64,000 nt of DNA from JAJDFU01 sp964641965 (lineage in GTDB: Bacteria > Bacteroidota > Bacteroidia > Chitinophagales > Saprospiraceae). Both the position numbers and the translations under genes were made by a program. The stretch lies in NCBI GenBank assembly GCA_964641965.1, contig CAZXLD010000006.1:62001-126000 (forward strand), read 5' to 3'. The notes under the pieces were generated by a model. That model searched no databases. It was not told the origin of the DNA and saw only the letters and a program-made list of their open reading frames with translations. Position 1 is the stretch's first letter. Every line of letters starts with the position of its first letter. This document shows, piece by piece, positions 43,292 to 51,166 of the stretch.

Positions 43292-43313
43292 TACCATTTC
43301 AAAATGGTATTAC
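43288..43313. repeat. Perfect palindrome shared by two convergent genes' stop codons
   Basis: GTAATACCATTT and AAATGGTATTAC flank two bases. The TAA of the rightward gene (43289-43291) and the TAA of the leftward gene (43310-43312) sit symmetrically in the arms. There is no T run on either side. Confidence 0.75.
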
Positions 43314-45067
43314 TCCCCATCCATCGCACACCGAAATCCGACGGATTGATGCCGCATATCCTGATTGGCCTTTTCATCCAGAAAGAGGATGGAATAGATC
43401 CTCCCTTTTCTTAGGTAGTTGCCTCCTTTCAAAAAGACAAAACCCGGATTTTCTTCGTCGGGAGAGACCGTCCATTCGGAAACATTGCCTCCCATATCGT
43501 ACAAGCGGCTTGGAGTTTGGTCCATCGAGAATTGCTTTACCGGTTTAGGATGCTTGAATCCAATCTCCTGGGTTACACTAATGGAATCCACAAACTCATT
43601 GCCCCATGGGTAATAATCGGTCTGACCGGTTCGCGCAGCTATTTCCCATTCTTCTCGAGTGGGAAGTCGTTTCCCTGCCCAATTGGCATAGGCGTAGGCA
43701 TCCCACCAGTCCACACCCACCACGGGTTGATCCGGCTGGTTAAACGTACTGTCGGTCCAAAATTTTGGCAGGTAGTCTTTTCCTGCCGGTTCCAGCGGAT
43801 GGGCATACCAATGAATGCGAGCCAGCCAATCGTTGAGGAAGCGTTGGTATTCCGCATTGGTCACCTCCGTGGAATCCATGTAAAAGGTTTTGCTTTCTTT
43901 TGTGATTGGTTCCTTTTCCAACAATTTGGACAGGAGGGAGGATGTACCGCTGGCACGCACTGTACTTAGCAATTTATTATTGGAAGGACTTCCGGATACA
44001 TAGCTTCCTGAAGGAACAAACCGCATTTTTCGGGTCCCTCGAATAGAATCGATCTTTTCTCGGCAAAACTCATAATTTATAAACCGGAAATTAACCTCAC
44101 CAGAAAAGCCCAGGTTATTGTCCTCTTCAAACGGGTCGCCGTATTGCCTTTTTTGTTGGTAGTGGTCCAGAAAATCGTAGTAGGTTAGTCGTTCCGGATT
44201 TGGAGTATAGCCCATCAAACGCATACCGATGTCATTTTCCCTGTGATTGGCATCCTCCAGGATTCCCACATAGCACAAAGAATAGATACTGCCCGGCTTT
44301 TGATAACAACCGCCCCCTCTCGTAAAGGCAGTCTGGGTTCCATTTTTATTCAGATAGGAGTCTGTCCATTCGGCCACATTGCCTGCCATGTGATACAGGA
44401 ATTGCTCTGTTTTCCCCTGGAGAAATACAGCTTCTTCCTGACTCACCGGGGTGAAGAAATCATCGTTATCAATGTTGGCGACCTGCTGCTGGAATGTATT
44501 GCCCCAGGGATAGATGGTTTTTCCCCCATTTCGACAGGCATATTCCCATTGTTTTTCGGTGGGGAGCTGACGTCCGGTAAATCGGGCAAAAGCATAGGCG
44601 TCAAACCAGTCGATACCAACAACCGGCTGATCCTTATCGTTAAACTTGGCGTCGGACTGATACTTGGGGCGGTAATCCTTATCCGCAGGTGCATCCGGAT
44701 GAGCAAAAATACTTCTGACATCTCCGTTGAACCAATTCATAAAGGCACTGAACCATAAGTACTCGTCATTGGTGACTTCCCATTCATCCAGATAAAAACC
44801 CGAAGGAACGTATTCCAATCGAGGCTCTTTGATCAGTTCGGTGGCCAACTTAATGTCGATATCCGGGATCTTGCGCAGGTCGCGCAGCAAGGTGTCCTCC
44901 GGGCAGCCAATGGGGTAGACCCCACTTTCAATACGCACCATTTTTTGAGCATTGGATCTCACTTTGGCATTCCGAAAAAATTTATAGCTCAACACAAACA
45001 GGAAAACAAAACCCAGCAGAGCCAGGAACAGAAGATTCAGGTTTTGTCGGCTGAGCAATGGATTCAT
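43310..45067 (-). CDS. Membrane-anchored protein with two FGE-sulfatase domains
   Basis: A 585-residue protein with an N-terminal signal-anchor (about residues 10-30, NLLFLALLGFVFLFVLSYKF) and two FGE-sulfatase domains in the periplasm. Domain 1 (about 43-290) has FYLDEWEVTNDEYLWFSAFM, QPVVGIDWFDAYAFARFTGR, QLPTEKQWEYACRNGG, YPWGNTF and HMAGNVAEWTDSYL. Domain 2 (about 340-585) has FYMDSTEVTNAEYQRFLNDW, QPVVGVDWWDAYAYANWAGK, RLPTREEWEIAARTG and YDMGGNVSEWT. The C-x4-C active site of formylglycine-generating enzyme is not recognisable, so a binding or structural role, as in GldJ and GldK, is more likely. Last gene of a four-gene operon, six bases after the long ExbD-like gene. Confidence 0.83.
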   Translation of the reverse strand: MNPLLSRQNLNLLFLALLGFVFLFVLSYKFFRNAKVRSNAQKMVRIESGVYPIGCPEDTLLRDLRKIPDIDIKLATELIKEPRLEYVPSGFYLDEWEVTNDEYLWFSAFMNWFNGDVRSIFAHPDAPADKDYRPKYQSDAKFNDKDQPVVGIDWFDAYAFARFTGRQLPTEKQWEYACRNGGKTIYPWGNTFQQQVANIDNDDFFTPVSQEEAVFLQGKTEQFLYHMAGNVAEWTDSYLNKNGTQTAFTRGGGCYQKPGSIYSLCYVGILEDANHRENDIGMRLMGYTPNPERLTYYDFLDHYQQKRQYGDPFEEDNNLGFSGEVNFRFINYEFCREKIDSIRGTRKMRFVPSGSYVSGSPSNNKLLSTVRASGTSSLLSKLLEKEPITKESKTFYMDSTEVTNAEYQRFLNDWLARIHWYAHPLEPAGKDYLPKFWTDSTFNQPDQPVVGVDWWDAYAYANWAGKRLPTREEWEIAARTGQTDYYPWGNEFVDSISVTQEIGFKHPKPVKQFSMDQTPSRLYDMGGNVSEWTVSPDEENPGFVFLKGGNYLRKGRIYSILFLDEKANQDMRHQSVGFRCAMDGE

Positions 45068-45073
45068 GAGGGT

Positions 45074-47104
45074 TTAGGTTGTTTTCCGTGCATACAACAA
45101 GAACAGGAGGAGGAATATGATTAGAATGACCGTACCAAAAATGATCCTTGGCCAGAGAAAATTCGGTGGAGCGTTGGGTTCTTCTTCAAACTTGAAATCG
45201 GTGATTAAAATGTGGTTTTCATTACCCGGGAGGAATAGGGCATCGGCATTCTGCATGCCATATACATACATCTGATTTTCCTCAAACAAGGTTTCGCCAG
45301 AAGCGCTGGTAAACCGAACGGGGATCCAGGTGTAGGAGAAAACCGGGATCGGCGATTCCTCCAGGGCAGCTGAATCCAGGGACATTATGAAGCCTGCTTT
45401 ATTCACCAGCGTATAGCCTTCGGCATAGGGAAGGGGTTGCTCCCGCAACTCAAAGATGAAACGAAGAGAGGTATCCTGCGTCAGATCAATTACATAAACT
45501 TCGCCCAATTCCAGAATGGCTACTTCCTTGATCGGTTCTGAAAGGGGCAGGATGTAGTTTTGTTCTTTGGCAAATTCAGAGTTGCCTGGTACGATCAACT
45601 CTTCCTGGGTAATGGGGTCGTATTCTTTGGCTTCTTGCTCTTCGTCCGGAAAAATGATCTTGGAGGACTTTTCAGCTGCTTCTTCCTTTCTGTTTTCCAA
45701 AATCGGCTCAACTACCTCTTTGTATTCAGCAACGCTAAACTTTTTCTTTTGTGCCAGGGTACTCGTCACTTGCTTGGCTGCCTGTTCATTTAAGATCTTC
45801 TTTACCTGTGCTGTATTGTTGAGGATCGAATCGGCTGCTCCACTTTTGACAAGCTCTTTTTTAAACTCCTCATAATTCATTTGCTTTTGCGAGTCTTCCG
45901 TTGCCTTTTTGGAGGCTTCCATAGCAGCCTGGGATTCTGCTGCCGATTCCGCATGCACCTGAAGTAAGGAATCCAGTTTTGGATTTTGCATTATCTCTTG
46001 TTCCCGCTCGGTTAGCGGACGGTCTGCCTCTGCACCTTGTTCACTGGCCGCATTTGGAGGCCGAAATGATCGGAAGGTATTTTGCTCCTTGGTATCAGCT
46101 TGAGATGGGTTTCCAGGGCTACCAGCCTGACTGGTGCCATCCGAATCGGAGTTGGATTCTGTTTTACCGGCAACATCAGGAGCAGGGGAGCCGGATTCAT
46201 CCATCTCGGAAGTATTCTGATCGGGAGCGGAAGGATTTGCAGGCGTATTGTTGGGATTGTCCTCAGCGGCTTCCTGAGGCGGAGAACCAATGGGAGGAGT
46301 AGCGTTATTCGGGTTGGATTGATTGAGCTGTTCTTCGGATGGATCTGTATTTTCTGTAGGGGGCGTTCCGTTAGGTGCCGGATTTTCAGCAGAATCCTCT
46401 TCTGCAGTTAAAGGGGTTCCTGCCCCTCGGCGCCCCGGTTCTTGAGTATTGGCAGCCAGGCTTCCACCTCCCTCTTCTTCTGTTGGATCTTCTTGAGGGG
46501 CAGCCCCTGAGCCAGTGGATCCTGGTGGTATGTTAGACAATGAAGCGATGCTACCCCCGGTATTCGCCTCGACAATGGCCAACTTATCCGAGGTTATCCA
46601 TTCTTTATTCCAATACTCCTTTAATTCCTCATTGTTAAAGTCATTCAGGAAATGGTACATCCCGTTTTCGTAGATCAAAAAGTACAGGCCTGACAGCTCC
46701 TCCGGATTGACCGGGTTATCTTCGATGTAGGCAATGATCTCATCCTTTCGGGTAAAAAATTGATCGCGATAAATGATTTTGCCGGCCCATACCAGTTCTA
46801 TGCGATCATCGAATACTTTGACTAACGGGCACTTGAGGTTTTGTTGTTGGTCGGCATAATAACAAAAGCATTGGTCGGTAATTTTTCGGTCGGGACCGCC
46901 TTTAACCAGATAGCCGGTCTCAATGGGCATATTGCCTTCCAGGATATTCTCTTCGAGCAGCTTCGACAGCTTTTTAGGGGTGTAACGCTCTAATCCAAGA
47001 CTCAGGATTACAAAAAGAATGAGCAGAATGATCCCTACACTGGATGCTAGGGCATCCACAAAGTAGACACCGCCAAACTCAATATTTTTTTTGGTTCTAG
47101 GCAT
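45074..47104 (-). CDS. Long ExbD-like protein with proline-rich linker, coiled coil and C-terminal helix
   Basis: A 676-residue protein I cannot match to a named family. The N terminus resembles ExbD/TolR: GVYFVDALASSVGIILLILF, with Asp17 at the position of the proton-carrying Asp. A small folded part follows (about 50-180), then about 170 residues of Pro/Asn/Ser/Glu-rich low complexity (about 190-355), a charged Ala/Glu/Lys coiled-coil-like part (about 360-490), a beta-rich domain (about 515-640) and a second helix (about 650-670, IIFGTVILIIFLLLFLLYA) ending in ARKTT. Both ends are thus likely cytoplasmic, with a periplasmic arm of some 600 residues that could span to the outer membrane or peptidoglycan. 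It is sixteen bases after the short ExbD-like gene. Confidence 0.7.
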   Translation of the reverse strand: MPRTKKNIEFGGVYFVDALASSVGIILLILFVILSLGLERYTPKKLSKLLEENILEGNMPIETGYLVKGGPDRKITDQCFCYYADQQQNLKCPLVKVFDDRIELVWAGKIIYRDQFFTRKDEIIAYIEDNPVNPEELSGLYFLIYENGMYHFLNDFNNEELKEYWNKEWITSDKLAIVEANTGGSIASLSNIPPGSTGSGAAPQEDPTEEEGGGSLAANTQEPGRRGAGTPLTAEEDSAENPAPNGTPPTENTDPSEEQLNQSNPNNATPPIGSPPQEAAEDNPNNTPANPSAPDQNTSEMDESGSPAPDVAGKTESNSDSDGTSQAGSPGNPSQADTKEQNTFRSFRPPNAASEQGAEADRPLTEREQEIMQNPKLDSLLQVHAESAAESQAAMEASKKATEDSQKQMNYEEFKKELVKSGAADSILNNTAQVKKILNEQAAKQVTSTLAQKKKFSVAEYKEVVEPILENRKEEAAEKSSKIIFPDEEQEAKEYDPITQEELIVPGNSEFAKEQNYILPLSEPIKEVAILELGEVYVIDLTQDTSLRFIFELREQPLPYAEGYTLVNKAGFIMSLDSAALEESPIPVFSYTWIPVRFTSASGETLFEENQMYVYGMQNADALFLPGNENHILITDFKFEEEPNAPPNFLWPRIIFGTVILIIFLLLFLLYARKTT

Positions 47105-47120
47105 GGGGCAGATCGGGTAT

Positions 47121-47618
47121 TTACTTACCTAGGTTTCGTTCACTGATCTCAAACAGGTTTTCCATTATCTCTTCATTAATGACCAGAAAGTTGTATTTCT
47201 TTGCCTCTGGAAGGCTGTATATGAACATCTTCTCAATTTCCATGACCACATCGTTTGAGCCTGGATAAACAAAAGCGCAGATCCCTTTTTCCTGATCGAC
47301 GGTGTAAATATCCTTGCAATAGCTCCAAAATCGATTGTTGACCTCTCGCAATTCGGCCAGCGTTATTTCCTCTTTGGTTTCTTCAATCCGAAGGTGATCC
47401 TCGAAGCAGGACACCACATACCCGGTATTTTGTTCCCCCATTTTCATTTGGGCAATGCCTCCAATATTTTTTGGGTCTTTTTGCTGCTCTTTGATACGTT
47501 CCTGCTGAAACAACAGAAGGAATATAAAAAGCAACAGTACGCCCAGGGTGCCACCAAATATTTCCAGGAGGGGAAACAAAGGCAGTTCCTCATTAGCGGA
47601 TGCGTTATTCTTGGACAT
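47121..47618 (-). CDS. Short ExbD/TolR-like protein
   Basis: A 165-residue bitopic protein. After a short cytoplasmic N terminus the helix PLLEIFGGTLGVLLLFIFLL starts with Glu19 where ExbD/TolR carries Asp. A periplasmic domain of about 120 residues follows (GYVVSCFEDHLRIEETKEEI, KGICAFVYPGSNDVVMEIEK), comparable in size to the ExbD periplasmic domain. It overlaps the upstream ExbB-like gene by 14 bases, so the pair is translationally coupled and likely assembles together as stator. Confidence 0.72.
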   Translation of the reverse strand: MSKNNASANEELPLFPLLEIFGGTLGVLLLFIFLLLFQQERIKEQQKDPKNIGGIAQMKMGEQNTGYVVSCFEDHLRIEETKEEITLAELREVNNRFWSYCKDIYTVDQEKGICAFVYPGSNDVVMEIEKMFIYSLPEAKKYNFLVINEEIMENLFEISERNLGK

Positions 47619-48594
47619 AAGGCTGGGTTGAAGTTGCCGGCATTACCAGATCGGGTAACGAAAAGTCTTTGGTTAGCAGGATATGGCACTTGGTCAGCAG
47701 ATTCTCCTCATACCGCTGGGTGAAAGAGGAGATCAACATGGCTATCACCCCAAAGGTGAGGGCAACCAGTGTGGTATCAAAGGCAACCGATAAATAGCGT
47801 AGGGACCCTCCCAAGCTCGAGGAAGAGAGGCCGTCCACCCCTGCTTGTCCAAGGGCAAGTGTAAAACCATTGATACTTAGACTGATTCCCCAAACAGTCC
47901 CGATAAACCCCAATACCGGAATAGCCCACAATAAGAAACGGGAAAAGGTGTAGCTGTTGGAAAGTTCCTCCCGGTCCAATTCAGCAAAGTACTCCAGGAA
48001 TTCAGACGATTTCTCTCCTTCTTTTTTAAGTTCCATGCGTTTTGTCAAAAAAGAATCCGAGACAGCTGATAAATCGCCCTCGGGATCAGTTCCTGAGGCA
48101 ATAGTATCGTTCATGAGATTGAATTGCTGGTTGATCTGGGACGCCTTTATGGCTTTTAAAATACAAATGACGACCACCGCAGCAAAAAAACCGGCCGTCA
48201 GGAAGGGAATGGCTCCTCGTTGAGCTAGCCGCTCCACCAAATCCGGCATAAAGGGATAGGTCTCAGGGTCGAAGGAAAAAATAAACAGATAGAATAAGCT
48301 GTTGAGTAACCCACCCAGGATAATGGCTTCCCAAGGGTCTATCTGAGTATTGTACAGGATGCTTTTCTCTGAATTGCGTTTTGGCTCAAGGCGATCCAGT
48401 AAATTATTCCTGTATCGATTAAGGCCTATGGTAGCGGCTACGATTACCGCCCCAAGTAAAAGTTGGTCCCACTCGGGCTGAAAGCGGACCAGAGAGCTCA
48501 AAAAATAATACTGGTAAAGCAAGGAAAGCAGACCTAGTCCTATGACCAAGGCGCCAAGGGTAAACTTTAAGATTTGGGTACGTCCAATTTTCAT
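47605..48594 (-). CDS. MotA/TolQ/ExbB-family proton channel subunit
   Basis: A 329-residue membrane protein. I start at the ATG at 48594 (MKIGRTQILKFTLGALVIG). Two N-terminal helices (about 10-32 and 44-62) precede the family core: a helix near 85-105, another around 130-150, a cytoplasmic segment rich in Glu/Lys, then the diagnostic pair FLLWAIPVLGFIGTVWGISL and VAFDTTLVALTFGVIAMLIS, corresponding to ExbB/TolQ helices 2 and 3. It would form the ring around the ExbD-like helices and conduct protons or sodium. Longer than ExbB because of the extra N-terminal helices. First gene of the operon. Confidence 0.85.
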   Translation of the reverse strand: MKIGRTQILKFTLGALVIGLGLLSLLYQYYFLSSLVRFQPEWDQLLLGAVIVAATIGLNRYRNNLLDRLEPKRNSEKSILYNTQIDPWEAIILGGLLNSLFYLFIFSFDPETYPFMPDLVERLAQRGAIPFLTAGFFAAVVVICILKAIKASQINQQFNLMNDTIASGTDPEGDLSAVSDSFLTKRMELKKEGEKSSEFLEYFAELDREELSNSYTFSRFLLWAIPVLGFIGTVWGISLSINGFTLALGQAGVDGLSSSSLGGSLRYLSVAFDTTLVALTFGVIAMLISSFTQRYEENLLTKCHILLTKDFSLPDLVMPATSTQPYVQE

Positions 48595-48780
48595 AATGCC
48601 ATTTATTTGGAGCAAGTTACAGATCCAGAAATTTAAGTAAACGGGGAACCGATTAACAGGGACTTAAATCAGTCCTCCAAACTTCCGCTTCAGTTGAGCT
48701 GCCTCCTATTTACATTTGCTATATATGAACAATTTTTTATGATAAGTTAGTGGTTTTCCTCTATTTTTTTCCTGCCTGAA

Positions 48781-49674
48781 TTAGGGTTGAACTTCAATTG
48801 GTGATGCACTCCGCTTACTTAACCACCATCGTATTCCAAGAAAAATGGCACCATTAACCATCATAGCGACTCCATAGATAGGGGGAATGAAAGCTGCTTC
48901 CTCGGTATTTAGGATGAGAACAGTGATACTGATGGCTAAGGGTACATTTTGGAAACCGGTTTCCAACATAATGGTCAAAGCCTGCCGACTAGGAAGGCCA
49001 CTAAGTACAGAAGTGCTATAGCCGAGGCCCATGGCGGTCCAGTTTAACAAAACAAATAGGGGCAGCAAAGAATCCCAATACAAGACCAGGGCCGTAGGGT
49101 CCTGGGCTGTTGCACCTATCACGATAATAGCCAGAAAACCGATCGAAAAGGCGCGGGCCCATTTATCTACCCGCTGAGCAGAAGCAGGTCGGTAATAGCG
49201 AAACCACATTCCAAGTAAGACTGGTAAAACAGTGGTCATTATAACCTGAAGGATCGTCGGCGCTAATGGAATATTTGGAAGATCGGTCGATCTACCTTCC
49301 AACAAAGAAAGTGCCAGCTGAAGCCAAAGCGGTAGCGTTATAGCGGCCAGGCAAGTGGAAATAGCGGTCAGGCTCACCGAAAGAGCAGTGTCAAGACGGC
49401 TGAGGTGCGAAAAAAGGTTTGACAAATTGCCACCAGGACAAGCGACTACAATTGCAAATCCAAGACTCATCAATGGGGGCAGGTCCACCCACCAAAGCAA
49501 TAGCAGGCCCAATACGGGTAGCAAGATCAGCTGATTGGTCATCCCAACCAGAGCTGCTTTGGGATTTTTAAACAAGCGAAGAAAGTCTGCTGCTTGCAAA
49601 CTGGTCCCCATACCAAACATGATCAAAACAAGGGCAGCAGTTATGATCGGTGTAATGAATCGGAGCATTTCCAT
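48781..49674 (-). CDS. BASS-family (bile acid:sodium symporter-like) transporter
   Basis: A 297-residue, about nine- to ten-helix inner-membrane transporter of the SBF/BASS family. Two crossover motifs are visible: VVACPGGNLSNLFSHL and ETGFQNVPLAISITVLIL. I use the ATG at 49674 (MEMLRFITPIITAALVLIMF); the ATG at 49668 and the extension from 49716 are alternatives. Substrates in the family range over organic anions, pyruvate and others, so none is assigned. It is separated from the ExbB operon by about 190 bases. Confidence 0.88.
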   Translation of the reverse strand: MEMLRFITPIITAALVLIMFGMGTSLQAADFLRLFKNPKAALVGMTNQLILLPVLGLLLLWWVDLPPLMSLGFAIVVACPGGNLSNLFSHLSRLDTALSVSLTAISTCLAAITLPLWLQLALSLLEGRSTDLPNIPLAPTILQVIMTTVLPVLLGMWFRYYRPASAQRVDKWARAFSIGFLAIIVIGATAQDPTALVLYWDSLLPLFVLLNWTAMGLGYSTSVLSGLPSRQALTIMLETGFQNVPLAISITVLILNTEEAAFIPPIYGVAMMVNGAIFLGIRWWLSKRSASPIEVQP

Positions 49675-49731
49675 GTCGGAAAGGTACAGAGCTAAGGGCC
49701 TGGAGACAAAGGTCAATAGCAGTTCTTCTCC

Positions 49732-50289
49732 TTAGTAAAAAATCAAAAAGAGCAGCAGGATTACAACCACAATGGCACCTAAAGTGAAAAAGAAAGTGTT
49801 GTTGTTCCGGTATTTATTGTAGAGGTATTCCATGGCGTCATGCCATTCCAGTCTCTTACCGGTTCGTTCAGCAATCATGACAAAGTACTTGCGTTCCCCG
49901 AGTCGGGTTTGATCACCGTGTTTATCCAGGATAAAGAACTCCCGATCCAGGAAAGCCAAATCGTATAATTCCGAACCTTTACCATGATCGATCAGCATTT
50001 TATTCTGCCCATCCAAATACCTCCATTTGCCGCCTTTGCAGTTGCCATCAACACATCGCAGGTAGCTTCCGCCTTCATGAAAAAAATGCAGGATGGCTTG
50101 ATGAAATTTCTCGTCATCCCGAAACTCCAGCCAGGGGGTGTTCAGAAAAAAGTGTTCTTCTCTGAGATCCTCACTGAAGTACCTGACTCGAGGCAGGATA
50201 AAGGTATCAATGTAACCATCCATGGTTTCTGCCTGCGGCAGCTTTACCTCAAAAGGTTTGACAACGCGTTCCAGTAGTTTATTCTCCAA
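49732..50289 (-). CDS. Tail-anchored protein of unknown function
   Basis: A 185-residue protein not recognised. It is soluble and charged for about 160 residues, then ends with one helix (about 166-184, FFFTLGAIVVVILLLFLIFY), so the soluble part should lie in the cytoplasm. Two Cys near residue 79-84 (RCVDGNCKGGKW) could pair or bind metal. Aromatic and acidic residues are frequent (DLREEHFFLNTPWLEFRDDE). It precedes the BASS gene by about 57 bases and may share its transcript. Confidence 0.6.
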   Translation of the reverse strand: MENKLLERVVKPFEVKLPQAETMDGYIDTFILPRVRYFSEDLREEHFFLNTPWLEFRDDEKFHQAILHFFHEGGSYLRCVDGNCKGGKWRYLDGQNKMLIDHGKGSELYDLAFLDREFFILDKHGDQTRLGERKYFVMIAERTGKRLEWHDAMEYLYNKYRNNNTFFFTLGAIVVVILLLFLIFY

Positions 50290-50681
50290 GCCGTAAGGGA
50301 TTTGGAATACTAATTTAACGGTTGTTGGGAGAATTGAGCGTGGGGAAAGGAAGGAATCTCATTTGCGGAAAAGAAACGAAAAGGCAAAAGGGGGTGTCTT
50401 AAGAATATGCTTTCCCTGCTTTCGGGCTGCAAACGGTCCTTTCAGCGCTGGGTTTTGTTCCAAAAAGCGTCACGAAGTCAATAGGGGAAGTAGTAGATGA
50501 CGAGCAAGAATCCATTGAGCCTTGTTTGGAAGATTCTGGTTGATGCTTTCGAACCTATATTTTTTTAACATCTAAAGCATCCACTTGGTATCCAAAGTAT
50601 CTGAACTTAAGCATTGCCTACTTTTCACGTGGAATGCTGGTTTTGTCCAAATACTTATGGCTGGCTTCCTGCTAACCAGTT
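50290..50681. other. Intergenic stretch, no gene seen
   Basis: About 390 bases between the tail-anchored protein gene and crtZ, which are both leftward. No coding frame, T-tailed hairpin or TAnnTTTG element was clear on either strand. Confidence 0.5.
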
Positions 50682-51161
50682 TTATCCCTCTACCTTCCAG
50701 GCTTTCCGCTTCTTGAAATACTTTGGATGAACGACCAATAAACCAAAGGATTCACATTCTTCTTTGGTTTGCTTGGCGTGATGCGCACCATGGGCCCTAA
50801 GGATGCCGCGGCTATATTTGCTATCCAATTGCCGAAACCACTTAAACCGTTGATGGATGTAAACGTCGTGGATCAGAAAATAAATGAACCCATAGATGGA
50901 AATACCTATCCCTACGTACAACAGCCAAGTCTGCGGCGTAGACAAACCAATGATATAGGACAAAGCGCTGGGGATCGCAAATACCAAAAAAAACAGGTCG
51001 TTCTTTTCAAAGAAGCCATGCTTCTCGTGATGAGGCTTGTGATGATCCTCGTGCCAGATCCAAAGCCAGCCATGCATCAAATATTTATGGGCTGCCCAAG
51101 CTACAAATTCCATGGCCAGCAATGTCAGCAATACGATGCCTGTGTTTACAACAATCGCCAT
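50682..51161 (-). CDS. crtZ: Beta-carotene hydroxylase (CrtZ family)
   Basis: A 159-residue membrane di-iron hydroxylase adding the 3-hydroxyl to beta-ionone rings. The His boxes are complete: HKYLMHGWLWIWHEDHHKPH near the N terminus, HDVYIHQRF and HGAHHAK. I start at the ATG at 51161 (MAIVVNTGIVLLTLLAMEFV); the frame is open to 51341 but that part overlaps the preceding gene. Five bases separate it from the cruF-like gene, so it is the third gene of a carotenoid operon. Confidence 0.93.
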   Translation of the reverse strand: MAIVVNTGIVLLTLLAMEFVAWAAHKYLMHGWLWIWHEDHHKPHHEKHGFFEKNDLFFLVFAIPSALSYIIGLSTPQTWLLYVGIGISIYGFIYFLIHDVYIHQRFKWFRQLDSKYSRGILRAHGAHHAKQTKEECESFGLLVVHPKYFKKRKAWKVEG

Positions 51162-51166
51162 AGGTG

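Noticed and set aside
41012..45067. Diversity-generating retroelement acting on the FGE domains
   Set aside because: No reverse transcriptase gene or template repeat was seen nearby.
43310..47618. gldK-gldL-gldM-gldN gliding operon
   Set aside because: The tandem FGE, the ExbB-like channel and the ExbD-like proteins do not match GldL or GldM in length or helices; only functional analogy is claimed.
41012..48594. Zorya anti-phage system
   Set aside because: The ExbB-like and ExbD-like genes recall ZorA/ZorB, but no OmpA-like peptidoglycan domain, long ZorA tail, helicase or nuclease partner is present.
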